Translations under genes and position numbers: made by a program
Source of the DNA: an uncultured Ruminococcus sp.
GTDB taxonomy: Bacteria > Bacillota > Clostridia > Oscillospirales > Ruminococcaceae
Direction of reading: 5' to 3'
Length of the DNA stretch: 17,771 bases
Assembly: GCA_937910385.1 (NCBI GenBank)
Contig: CALEPT010000205.1
Coordinates: forward strand, 1-17,771
In this document: piece by piece, positions 7,501 through 14,223 of the stretch
How the letters are laid out: each line of letters starts with the position of its first letter
How positions within the stretch are numbered: the first letter of the stretch is position 1
The notes under the pieces: model-generated
Told to the model about the DNA's origin: nothing
The model's database searches: none
What the model saw: only the letters and a program-made list of their open reading frames with translations

Positions 7501-8950
7501 GATATTCCTCCACGGTAAAGTCGCGGTTCTGCATTTTCCTGAATCCCGTGCGCACAGCCGTATCGCCCATTCCACTGACAGAAAAAGGCGACACGGGAGC
7601 CGTATACGGAAATCCGTAATCCTCAGTAGCGCATACATTCACAATGACTGCACAAGCAAGCAGACTTATCCCGAAAAAACCGAAGATACCCCCTGCCGCA
7701 AGAAACGCAAACCGCAGTACGGTGACCGCAGGGTCGAGCTCGGGTACCACAAATCCGCTTATCACGGCAATGGCGGTAACGGTCAGCAGAGGAGTGCTTA
7801 TAAGTCCTGAATTTACAGCAGCATCTCCGATTATCAGTCCGCTGACTATGCTCACCGCTCCGCCCACGGGCTTGGGCAGCCTTATCCCCGCCTCCCGTAT
7901 TATCTGATACATGAAAAGTATGCCCACCGACTCCGTTACTATCGACAGCGGAGCCTGCTTTTCCTCCTCTACAAGCAGCATTAGCATGGTGCTGTTGAGC
8001 AGCTCGGGGTGATACATAACTATCGTCGCATAGACTGCGGGCAGCAGCACCGATATTATAAGCGCGGCGTACTTTATCCACCGCGTAAAAGTCGCATAAT
8101 AGGGCTTGAAAGCGTAATCATCGAGAGTCTGAAAGCTCTCGCAGAAAAGCTTCGGGATCACTATTGCGAACGGCACTCCGTCCACGAGCAGCGCCACACG
8201 TCCCTCAATGAGCTTTGAGCAGAGCACATCGGGACGCTCGGTAGTACCCGTGGAGCTGAAAAGCTCGAAGCGCTTGCTCTCCACAAAGGGGCGTATATAG
8301 CCCGTCGAAAGTATCGACTCCAGCTTTATGTCCTCAAGCGAACGGCGGATATCCTGCATTAGTTTTTCGGGAACTCTGTCCTTCATGTAGCACAGACAGA
8401 GGTCGGTCTTGCTCTTATCACCCTTGACAAACAGCTCCATGACCAGCTCCGGTGACTTCAGACGGCGGCGCAGCTGCGACATATTTGTACGTATCAGCTC
8501 GGAGAAGCCCTCGTGAGCCCCCATTATATTTCCTTCGCCCGAGGGCTCCTGAATGCTCCGCGATGCATATCCCTGAACTCCGAATGCAAGTGCAGCGGAA
8601 GCACCATCTGCGATAAGGACAGCAAATCCTGAGTTCAGAAGGCGGAACAAGGTCCCGTAGTCTTTAGCTTCGGGACGATCTGTGGAGAGCAGAAGATAGT
8701 CCTTTATATAGGCGAAAAGCTCGGCGCAGCCCTTCTTTTCGGGGATATCGGTTATGGGCTCGAATACGAGCTCGGTTATCACAGAGGTCGAGACCATTCC
8801 CTCGCAGCAAAGCAGAGCACATTGTATCCCGCCCGCTATGAACTCATTTATCATAACGTCCGACGAGCCGCCGGATATCTGCTTTATTCTCGCAATATTT
8901 GAGCTCAGGCTCGGCAGTATCACCTGATTTTCCCAGTCCGTTTGCTTCAT
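7493..8950 (-). CDS. gerAA: GerAA-type spore germination protein (GerA family)
   Basis: This is a 485-residue protein. The ATG at 8950 follows AAGGGGTGG; an in-frame upstream ATG at 8992 lacks a site. Residues 1-290 are a soluble domain with typical GerA-family elements (VKGDKSKTDLCLCYMKDRV, LVDGVPFAIVIPKLF). The second half has four to five membrane helices, including the YAALIISVLLPAVYATIVMY segment, the LVEEEKQAPLSIVTESVGIL block and RLPKPVGGAVSIVSGLIIG, which are highly characteristic. In Bacillus GerAA-type A subunits form the oligomeric channel of the germinant receptor that releases ions on nutrient sensing. A candidate sigma-G promoter lies upstream. The presence of these genes indicates that the organism, or a recent ancestor, sporulates. 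Confidence 0.93.
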   Translation of the reverse strand: MKQTDWENQVILPSLSSNIARIKQISGGSSDVMINEFIAGGIQCALLCCEGMVSTSVITELVFEPITDIPEKKGCAELFAYIKDYLLLSTDRPEAKDYGTLFRLLNSGFAVLIADGASAALAFGVQGYASRSIQEPSGEGNIMGAHEGFSELIRTNMSQLRRRLKSPELVMELFVKGDKSKTDLCLCYMKDRVPEKLMQDIRRSLEDIKLESILSTGYIRPFVESKRFELFSSTGTTERPDVLCSKLIEGRVALLVDGVPFAIVIPKLFCESFQTLDDYAFKPYYATFTRWIKYAALIISVLLPAVYATIVMYHPELLNSTMLMLLVEEEKQAPLSIVTESVGILFMYQIIREAGIRLPKPVGGAVSIVSGLIIGDAAVNSGLISTPLLTVTAIAVISGFVVPELDPAVTVLRFAFLAAGGIFGFFGISLLACAVIVNVCATEDYGFPYTAPVSPFSVSGMGDTAVRTGFRKMQNRDFTVEEYHE

Positions 8951-8969
8951 TTCCACCACCCCTTTTGCA

Positions 8970-8998
8970 TAGTATGTGAAAAAAATACTCATTTATCC
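8970..8998 (-). promoter_or_regulatory. Candidate sigma-G promoter of gerAA-gerAB
   Basis: On the minus strand, GGATA (8998-8994), a 17-nt spacer and CATACTA (8976-8970). The -10 fits the B. subtilis sigma-G consensus CATnHTA, and the -35 matches GHATR at four of five positions. No good sigma-A -35 is seen at the same place. The expected leader is about 15 nt and contains the ribosome site. Confidence 0.4.
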
Positions 8999-9051
8999 GT
9001 TTACAGAACATGATATCAGCTTTCAGATATGCTTCATATGATCCGAATGTA

Positions 9052-9080
9052 TTGATTTTTCAACTATCTTATGGTAAAAT
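9052..9080 (+). promoter_or_regulatory. Sigma-A promoter of birA
   Basis: TTGATT (9052-9057), a 17-nt spacer and TAAAAT (9075-9080), with TG before the -10. It is divergent from gerAA. I did not find a BirA-type operator of the GTTAAC-inverted-repeat kind overlapping it. Confidence 0.65.
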
Positions 9081-9102
9081 ATATCAGAACGGAGGAATAA
9101 GT

Positions 9103-10089
9103 ATGAACGTCAAAAATCAATTGCTTACCACGCTTGCAAACGCTGGCGATGAATATATTTCGGGAGCAGCTCTTGCGTCGCAGCTTGGAGTTAGCCGCAA
9201 TGCCGTATGGAAAGCCGTGAAGTCGCTCGAAGCGGAGGGCTACGTCATCCAGTCGGCAGCCTCACGCGGCTATCGGCTCGGCACAGAAAGCAACCGTCTT
9301 GCAGAGGAGCTCATACTCCCCTTCCTGCGCACAGAAGCACTTGGAAGGAAGCTTCACGTTTTCGATGAACTCGGCTCGACCAACAGCACTGCCAAAGAAC
9401 TCGCCTCCTCGGGAGCTTCACACGGTACTACCGTGGTCGCCGATATGCAGACTGCCGGACGCGGACGACTCGGCAGAAGCTTTGTATCCCCTTCCGGAAA
9501 AGGGCTTTACATGAGCGTTATCATTCGCCCGGATATTGCAGTAGAAACGGCTTCTCTCATAACGTCTGCCGCAGCCTGTGCCGCAGCGGAGGCTGCAGAG
9601 AAGCTATGCGGAGCGGATGTGCATATAAAATGGGTAAACGATCTGTATCTCAACGGCAAAAAGATATGCGGCATTCTGACCGAGGCTTCTCTCGGCATGG
9701 AAATGCGCACACTTGACTATGCTGTCATCGGTATAGGCGTGAACGTCCGCAGGGTCGGCGAAAGCTTCGGCAGCGAGCTCAGTCTCCGCGCAACCTCTAT
9801 AGAGGACGAAACAGGCGTGCGGCTGAACAGAAATAAGCTCTGTGCTGAAATACTGAACAGCCTCGAAGCTGTGCTCAGCTCGCTTAGCGAGCGAAGATTT
9901 CTCGGAGAATACCGCCGCCGTGAACTGCTCACGGGCAACATGATAACTGCCTCAGTAGGCGGAGAAACGATATACGCCAAAGCTATCGGGATAGACGACA
10001 ACGCTAATCTTATCGCAGAGCTTCCCGACGGAACTGTCCGCCACCTGAGCTCCGGCGAGGCAAATCTCTGCCGTGTGTCAGATACATGA
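9103..10089 (+). CDS. birA: Biotin-[acetyl-CoA-carboxylase] ligase / biotin operon repressor
   Basis: This is a 328-residue protein with GGAGG 7 nt before the ATG at 9103; a longer frame to 9010 includes the promoter and is rejected. Residues 1-60 are a winged helix (ISGAALASQLGVSRNAVWKA, then EAEGYVIQSAASRGYRL) typical of Group II BirA proteins. The catalytic domain has GRGRLGR at 119-125, which binds biotinyl-5'-AMP, then KGLYMSVIIRP and KWVNDLYLNGKKICGIL with the conserved Lys176. The C-terminal SH3-like part runs to the end. It attaches biotin to a carboxylase/decarboxylase carrier protein and probably also represses biotin uptake or synthesis genes; none of these are in the window. It is followed directly by repeat element B rather than a normal terminator. 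Confidence 0.96.
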   Translation: MNVKNQLLTTLANAGDEYISGAALASQLGVSRNAVWKAVKSLEAEGYVIQSAASRGYRLGTESNRLAEELILPFLRTEALGRKLHVFDELGSTNSTAKELASSGASHGTTVVADMQTAGRGRLGRSFVSPSGKGLYMSVIIRPDIAVETASLITSAAACAAAEAAEKLCGADVHIKWVNDLYLNGKKICGILTEASLGMEMRTLDYAVIGIGVNVRRVGESFGSELSLRATSIEDETGVRLNRNKLCAEILNSLEAVLSSLSERRFLGEYRRRELLTGNMITASVGGETIYAKAIGIDDNANLIAELPDGTVRHLSSGEANLCRVSDT

Positions 10090-10140
10090 AGTTTGTCAAA
10101 TTCATGGTTTAATTTCTTCTCAAAATATGTTATAAGCGCG

Positions 10141-10208
10141 GTGACTCCCTACTGTGTAGGGAGATGTCAGCGCAGCTGACAGAGGGTCACGGCTCCTGTT
10201 AGGAGTCC
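10141..10208 (+). repeat. Multi-hairpin insert inside repeat B
   Basis: Three adjacent hairpins are visible: CTCCCTAC/GTAGGGAG (10145-10163), TGTCAGC/GCTGACA (10165-10181), and GGCTCCT/AGGAGTCC with one bulge (10191-10208). GTGAC (10141-10145) can also pair with GTCAC (10186-10190), closing the first two into a branched fold. Similar GGGAG-TGTC-GACA-GAGGG intergenic repeats are common in gut Firmicutes as I recall, so this may be an independent repeat nested in B. Confidence 0.75.
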
Positions 10209-10263
10209 GCGCCGCCATCTTCGCGCCGAAGATAAAAAAGCCACAAATATCACTCCGCGCATG

Positions 10264-10293
10264 TTGCTTTTTTTCACGATTATATGTTATAAT
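10264..10293 (+). promoter_or_regulatory. Outward promoter at the end of repeat B, driving the kinase operon
   Basis: TTGCTT (10264-10269), an 18-nt spacer and TATAAT (10288-10293), with TG one base before the -10. The same position in repeat A gives TTGCTT-17-TATTAT. The start would be near 10300, leaving a 130-nt leader with a small GTACATT/AATGTAC hairpin at 10381-10400. Confidence 0.65.
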
Positions 10294-10431
10294 TATATTA
10301 TATATATCATCTGTTTCGTCAACACCCAAAACATCCTACAGTATACTATGAAACTATCACGGGCAGTAATCAAAAGAACGGTACATTTGCAATAATGTAC
10401 AGCATTATGATAATTGTAAGGAGACATCATT

Positions 10432-11352
10432 ATGAACATAGAAGTAAACAGAATAAACAGACGAATAGAAAGAGATCCTGCCGGATATGTCAGGTCAGTC
10501 AATGAGGACTATATCTACAGACTCAGAAAAATAACCGAGGATATAATAGCCCACAGAAACGAAAAACCCGTAATACTCATCTCCGGACCCTCCGGTTCGG
10601 GCAAGACCACGACCTCGTTCATCATTGAACAGCTTCTTGATGAAAACGGACATGAAACACACACACTCTCTATGGACAATTACTTCCGTCCGCTCTCCGA
10701 AGAAGAAAAGTCTCTTGCCGCGCTCGGCAAGGTCGATCTCGAATCACCTGACCGCGTGGATAAGGAACTCCTCAACAGCCAGATAGAAGCTATCAACGCC
10801 GGTGAGGAAATAGAGATACCTAAATACAACTTCAAGACCTCATCAAGAGAAAGCTCCGGAAAAAAATTCCGCAGGAGCGAGGGCGAGCTTGTTATCTTCG
10901 AGGGTATACACTCTCTAAACCCCCATGTTATAACTGTCCCTGACGAACAGTTATGCAAGATATACGTCAGCGTACGCACAAGAATAACCTGTGGAGATAT
11001 AGTGCTGCACCCGTCCAAAGTAAGACTTCTCAGACGCATGATAAGAGACAGCAACTTCCGCAAGCGTTCGCTTCGCGAGACGATGAATATGTTTGCAAGC
11101 GTGGAGGAGGGCGAGAACAAATACATCATGCCCTATAAATATCGCTCCGACTATGATATAGATACCTTTATGGAGTACGAGCTGAGCGCCTACCGCGACA
11201 GTATCATCGATCAGCTGCGTGAAATGAACGACGTTCCCGAGCTGCGTGATACTATCGAGGTGTTGGATCAGCTTTCGCCGATAGCTCCCGAATACATTAC
11301 TCCCGATTCGCTGATATGTGAATTTATGGGAAACGGACAGTTCAAATATTAA
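10432..11352 (+). CDS. Uridine kinase-like nucleoside kinase (P-loop)
   Basis: This is a 306-residue protein with AAGGAGA before the ATG. After a 45-residue helical N-terminus there is a Walker A loop, SGPSGSGKTTT (residues 51-61), then LSMDNYFRPLSEEEK (residues 79-93) with the Asp of the uridine kinase/PRK family, DRVDKELLNSQI, EIPKYNFKTS, and the strand VIFEGIHSLNP. This fits phosphorylation of uridine or cytidine to the monophosphate in pyrimidine salvage. Many clostridial relatives are about 550 residues with an N-terminal TGS and tRNA-synthetase-like region; this one lacks that part. The flippase and deoD follow on the same strand with gaps of about 100 nt, so co-transcription is possible but not shown. 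Confidence 0.85.
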   Translation: MNIEVNRINRRIERDPAGYVRSVNEDYIYRLRKITEDIIAHRNEKPVILISGPSGSGKTTTSFIIEQLLDENGHETHTLSMDNYFRPLSEEEKSLAALGKVDLESPDRVDKELLNSQIEAINAGEEIEIPKYNFKTSSRESSGKKFRRSEGELVIFEGIHSLNPHVITVPDEQLCKIYVSVRTRITCGDIVLHPSKVRLLRRMIRDSNFRKRSLRETMNMFASVEEGENKYIMPYKYRSDYDIDTFMEYELSAYRDSIIDQLREMNDVPELRDTIEVLDQLSPIAPEYITPDSLICEFMGNGQFKY

Positions 11353-11457
11353 AAGGTATAAGGTCGTTAACCCATGTTATGCTGCTGTCCGGCAGCTCTG
11401 CACCTGATAACGGAAGTCATGATTTTTCATCTATATATATAACGGAGAATCCCACAA

Positions 11458-12885
11458 ATGAACAAATACAAAAAGCTTGCACTGAACACCTTCATATTCG
11501 CTATAGGCAGCTTCGGCTCGAAGATACTCGTCCTGCTGCTGACAAGACTATATACAAAGTATCTGAGCCCTGCCGATTCCGGAATAAAAGAGCTTCTCGA
11601 GCCGACCGCGCTGTTTTTGCAGCCGATATTCACGTTTGCACTCCAGGAATACCTTATCCGGTTCGGGTTGGATAAGAATTACGATAAGCGCGAGGTATTC
11701 ACCACCTCAAGCATCATAACCTTTGCCGGTATGGCGATAATGGCACTGATAGTTCCGATAATCCGGTTTATTCCGGCTCTGGATTACATTCAGGGATACA
11801 CAGTGCTCCTGATAGTATATGTCATAACATCTTCGCTGCGTATGCTGTGCCAGCAGTTTGTCCGTGCAAGAGACATGGTCAAGCTCTTTTCTCTTGACGG
11901 AATACTCGCGACCCTGACGCTCTTTGCCTTTAATATGATATTCATAGCCGGCTTCCACTGGGGAGTAAAGGGTTTTATGCTCGCAGTTATCCTTTCGGAT
12001 TTCTGCTCGGCGATATTCCTTTTCCTTGCAGCAAGGCTCTGGGAATACACGGGGATAGGCTTCTTCAACAAGGCTCTCGGAGGCGAAATGATGAGGTTTG
12101 CCGCTCCCCTTATACCCACTATCGTTATGTGGACGATAACCAGCCTCTCAGACCGTATGTTCATAAAAGAAATGCACAGCGACCGCGTGCAGCTCGGCAA
12201 GGCTGCCGTCGGTATCTACGGCTATGCCAACCGCATACCCAACCTCATCTCAATGGTTTCAACCATATTCTTTCAGGCATGGAATATGTCGGCAATAACC
12301 GAGAACGAATCAAGCGACAGAAGCAGCTTCTACGAAAAGGTCTATGGAGCTTATGAGGCTATCCTTTTTATAGCCTCGGCAGGACTGCTCCTGCTCATAA
12401 AGCCTGTTGCCGCAATATTCATAAATTCATCGACCTATTCGGAATACGGCAACGTTTATATCTATACTCCGATACTCGTCATTGCAGTGCTGTTCATGAG
12501 CCTGAATCAGTTTCTGGGCAGTATCTACTCCGCAACAAAGCATACGAGAAACTCCTTCTGGACAGCGCTTGCTGCCTGTGCAGTCAACCTCGTTATGAAT
12601 TATTTTCTTATTCCCGAATGGGGTATACAGGGAGCTGCTGTTGCAACGCTCCTGAGCTACTACATCTGCTTCTGGCTGAGGATAGTTGACGCACGCTACT
12701 ATGTGCCGTTCAGGTTCAGTGCAGGCAGATCTCTTTTGAATACGCTCGCACTCGCGATCATGTGCTGGCTCACGATATCCGCCCCTAAGATGTATATCCT
12801 ATGGGAGCTGATAATAACCGCGGCAGTCGTTTTCATCAATTACGAAGCAGTAATGGCAACTGTGAAAAAACTGATGAAAAGGTGA
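11458..12885 (+). CDS. Polysaccharide flippase (Wzx/MVF/MOP superfamily)
   Basis: This is a 475-residue membrane protein with 12-14 hydrophobic helices. The start has CGGAGAA 9 nt upstream. The N-terminus (LALNTFIFAIGSFGSKIL, LLLTRLYTKYLSPADSG) is the typical first-helix-pair signature of RfbX/Wzx-type oligosaccharide-lipid flippases, with an acidic-to-proline turn after each pair. These proteins move undecaprenyl-linked sugar units across the membrane for capsule, teichoic acid or exopolysaccharide assembly. No glycosyltransferases are next to it, so the substrate cannot be guessed, and a MurJ-like role is not excluded. A small hairpin (GCTGC/GCAGC near 11380) lies upstream. Confidence 0.88.
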   Translation: MNKYKKLALNTFIFAIGSFGSKILVLLLTRLYTKYLSPADSGIKELLEPTALFLQPIFTFALQEYLIRFGLDKNYDKREVFTTSSIITFAGMAIMALIVPIIRFIPALDYIQGYTVLLIVYVITSSLRMLCQQFVRARDMVKLFSLDGILATLTLFAFNMIFIAGFHWGVKGFMLAVILSDFCSAIFLFLAARLWEYTGIGFFNKALGGEMMRFAAPLIPTIVMWTITSLSDRMFIKEMHSDRVQLGKAAVGIYGYANRIPNLISMVSTIFFQAWNMSAITENESSDRSSFYEKVYGAYEAILFIASAGLLLLIKPVAAIFINSSTYSEYGNVYIYTPILVIAVLFMSLNQFLGSIYSATKHTRNSFWTALAACAVNLVMNYFLIPEWGIQGAAVATLLSYYICFWLRIVDARYYVPFRFSAGRSLLNTLALAIMCWLTISAPKMYILWELIITAAVVFINYEAVMATVKKLMKR

Positions 12886-12912
12886 TAAATCGCGGAAACT
12901 TACTAAAAAACA

Positions 12913-12930
12913 GGGCGAATATATTCGTCC
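12913..12930. other. AT-centred hairpin upstream of deoD
   Basis: GGGCGAAT and ATTCGTCC pair around AT (one G-T wobble). A second short hairpin, CGCCC/GGGCG with loop GTTA, lies at 12948-12961. Neither is followed by a T run, so neither is a clear terminator. Together they may end the flippase message or shape the deoD leader. Confidence 0.5.
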
Positions 12931-12987
12931 GCAGCAACAGATAATAACGCCCGTTAGGGCGGCTTAATGCCTAAAAGGAGGTACATC

Positions 12988-13698
12988 ATGCCAACACCGC
13001 ATAATAGCGCAATCAAAGGCGATATCGCCAAAACAGTCCTCATGCCCGGCGACCCGCTGAGAGCTAAATTCATCGCAGAAAACTACCTTGAATCTCCCGT
13101 GTGCTACAACGAGGTGCGCGGTATGCTCGGTTATACCGGTAAATATAAGGGAGTCCCCGTGTCCGTTCAGGGCAGCGGCATGGGTATGCCATCAATAGGA
13201 ATTTACTCGTGGGAGCTCTTCAATGAGTACGGCGCAGAAAATATTATAAGAGTAGGAACAGCAGGGGCGATCGCTGACAAGGTAGATCTGAGGGACGTTA
13301 TAATCGGCATAAGTGCAAGCACAAACTCAGCATATGCTTCACAGTACCGCCTTCCCGGCACATACGCTCCTACAGCTTCGTGGGAGCTTGCCTCCGCTGC
13401 AGTAAAGGCTGCGCAGGCAAAGGGCTGCAATTATCACGTCGGGAATATCTTTTCGAGCGATACCTTCTACGACGACGCAGACAGCCTCGCTCTCTGGCAG
13501 AAAATGGGTGTCCTCGGTATCGAAATGGAGGCTGCTGCACTCTATATGAACGCTGCCCGCGCAGGGAAAAACGCCCTTGCGATACTTACTGTTTCGGACT
13601 GCCCCCTCAAGGGACTCTCGACCTCAGCGCAGGAGCGTCAGACAAGCTTCCGCGATATGATGGAGATAGCCCTCGAAACAGCCCTGACAGTAAACTAA
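12988..13698 (+). CDS. deoD: Purine-nucleoside phosphorylase, hexameric DeoD type
   Basis: This is a 236-residue protein. The ATG at 12988 has AAAAGGAGG 7 nt upstream; the in-frame ATG at 12967 precedes that site and is rejected. Diagnostic blocks are HNSAIKGDIAKTVLMPGDPL with the phosphate-binding G20 and R24, NEVRGMLGYTG with R44, a GSGMGMPSIGIYSWEL helix, IRVGTAGAI, then GIEMEAAALY for ribose binding, and TVSDCPL with the catalytic Asp. It splits purine (deoxy)ribonucleosides with phosphate to the base and (deoxy)ribose-1-phosphate. Length matches the family. With the nucleoside kinase upstream this gives a nucleoside-salvage theme. No clear promoter of its own is visible. Confidence 0.95.
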   Translation: MPTPHNSAIKGDIAKTVLMPGDPLRAKFIAENYLESPVCYNEVRGMLGYTGKYKGVPVSVQGSGMGMPSIGIYSWELFNEYGAENIIRVGTAGAIADKVDLRDVIIGISASTNSAYASQYRLPGTYAPTASWELASAAVKAAQAKGCNYHVGNIFSSDTFYDDADSLALWQKMGVLGIEMEAAALYMNAARAGKNALAILTVSDCPLKGLSTSAQERQTSFRDMMEIALETALTVN

Positions 13699-13727
13699 AC
13701 ATCATACCTTCAAAAAAGCATTACTTC

Positions 13728-13739
13728 GTCATATATGAC
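13728..13739. promoter_or_regulatory. Perfect 12-bp palindrome upstream of the small membrane protein
   Basis: GTCATATATGAC is fully self-complementary and lies 43 nt before the start codon, in a short AT-rich gap after deoD. It could be an operator. A clear -35/-10 pair next to it is missing, so this is only a candidate. Confidence 0.35.
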
Positions 13740-13781
13740 ATAATATACACCTGAAAACCGCTAAATAAAGGGTGCATTGAT

Positions 13782-14165
13782 ATGAGTAAAAAAACTAAGA
13801 AGTTCCTCGGAAGACTGAAATCCCTTATTCTGAACCCGCATCTTGTCGTCTGTTACTGCATTGCATGGATGATAACAAACGGCTGGGCTTATGCAGCTCT
13901 CGTTTCTGCTAACCGGCTGGAGATAAAGTGGCTTGCAAGTATAGCTGCCGCCTATCTTGCGATCTTGTGGTCGCCTTTCTGTTTTGAACTTATCTTTACA
14001 CTGATAATAACGATGGGGCTGTTAAGGTTTCTTTTCCCTAAGGATAAGGGTACTCTGCGCTTTTTGAAAGTATACAGCCGATGCTACAAAATGAAGGTAA
14101 ACCGCATACGCCGCAAACGAAAGCAGCGGCGTGACCGTCTTAAAATATCGCGCAGGGATAATTGA
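13782..14165 (+). CDS. Small basic two-helix membrane protein, unknown
   Basis: This is a 127-residue protein with AAGGGTG before the ATG. Residues about 17-40 and 52-82 are hydrophobic helices (VVCYCIAWMITNGWAYAAL; SIAAAYLAILWSPFCFELIF). The remaining 45 residues are very basic, with clusters such as NRIRRKRKQRRDRLK, so a cytoplasmic tail that contacts nucleic acid or anionic lipid is possible. I cannot name a family with confidence; similar short WAY/LAILW proteins occur in clostridia as I recall. The next gene starts 58 nt later, and the two may share a transcript. Confidence 0.7.
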   Translation: MSKKTKKFLGRLKSLILNPHLVVCYCIAWMITNGWAYAALVSANRLEIKWLASIAAAYLAILWSPFCFELIFTLIITMGLLRFLFPKDKGTLRFLKVYSRCYKMKVNRIRRKRKQRRDRLKISRRDN

Positions 14166-14223
14166 AACAAAAGCTATGCACCAGTGTGCAGTAAGCCTTC
14201 TCAAATCGTAAAGGACAGCAGCT

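Larger units (their letters stand above)
10124..10293 (+). repeat. Repeat element B: second copy of the promoter-bearing repeat with a multi-hairpin insert
   Basis: The left edge ATATGTTATAAGCGCG (10125-10140) matches the minus-strand start of element A. From CGCGCCGCC (about 10208) to the end (10293), B matches A closely, including the ATCTTCGCGCCGAAGAT hairpin (10217-10233), ATATCACTCCGCGC and the TTGCTTTTTT end. The 26-bp direct repeat of A appears here only at the right side, as a slightly diverged copy; the left copy has decayed. Between the matching ends B has about 68 nt not present in A. The 342-nt gap between birA and the kinase gene is filled by this element and a 130-nt leader. Confidence 0.85.

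Noticed and set aside
10388..10415. Second promoter (TTGCAA-16-GATAAT) just upstream of the kinase gene
   Set aside because: The start would fall on the ribosome site, leaving no usable leader; the repeat-B promoter is better placed.
12886..12987. Riboswitch upstream of deoD
   Set aside because: There are two small unrelated hairpins and no recognisable purine-aptamer core or terminator/antiterminator pair.
13380..13754. 124-residue frame overlapping deoD on the same strand
   Set aside because: It overlaps deoD in another frame, is Arg/Cys-rich in composition and has no ribosome site.
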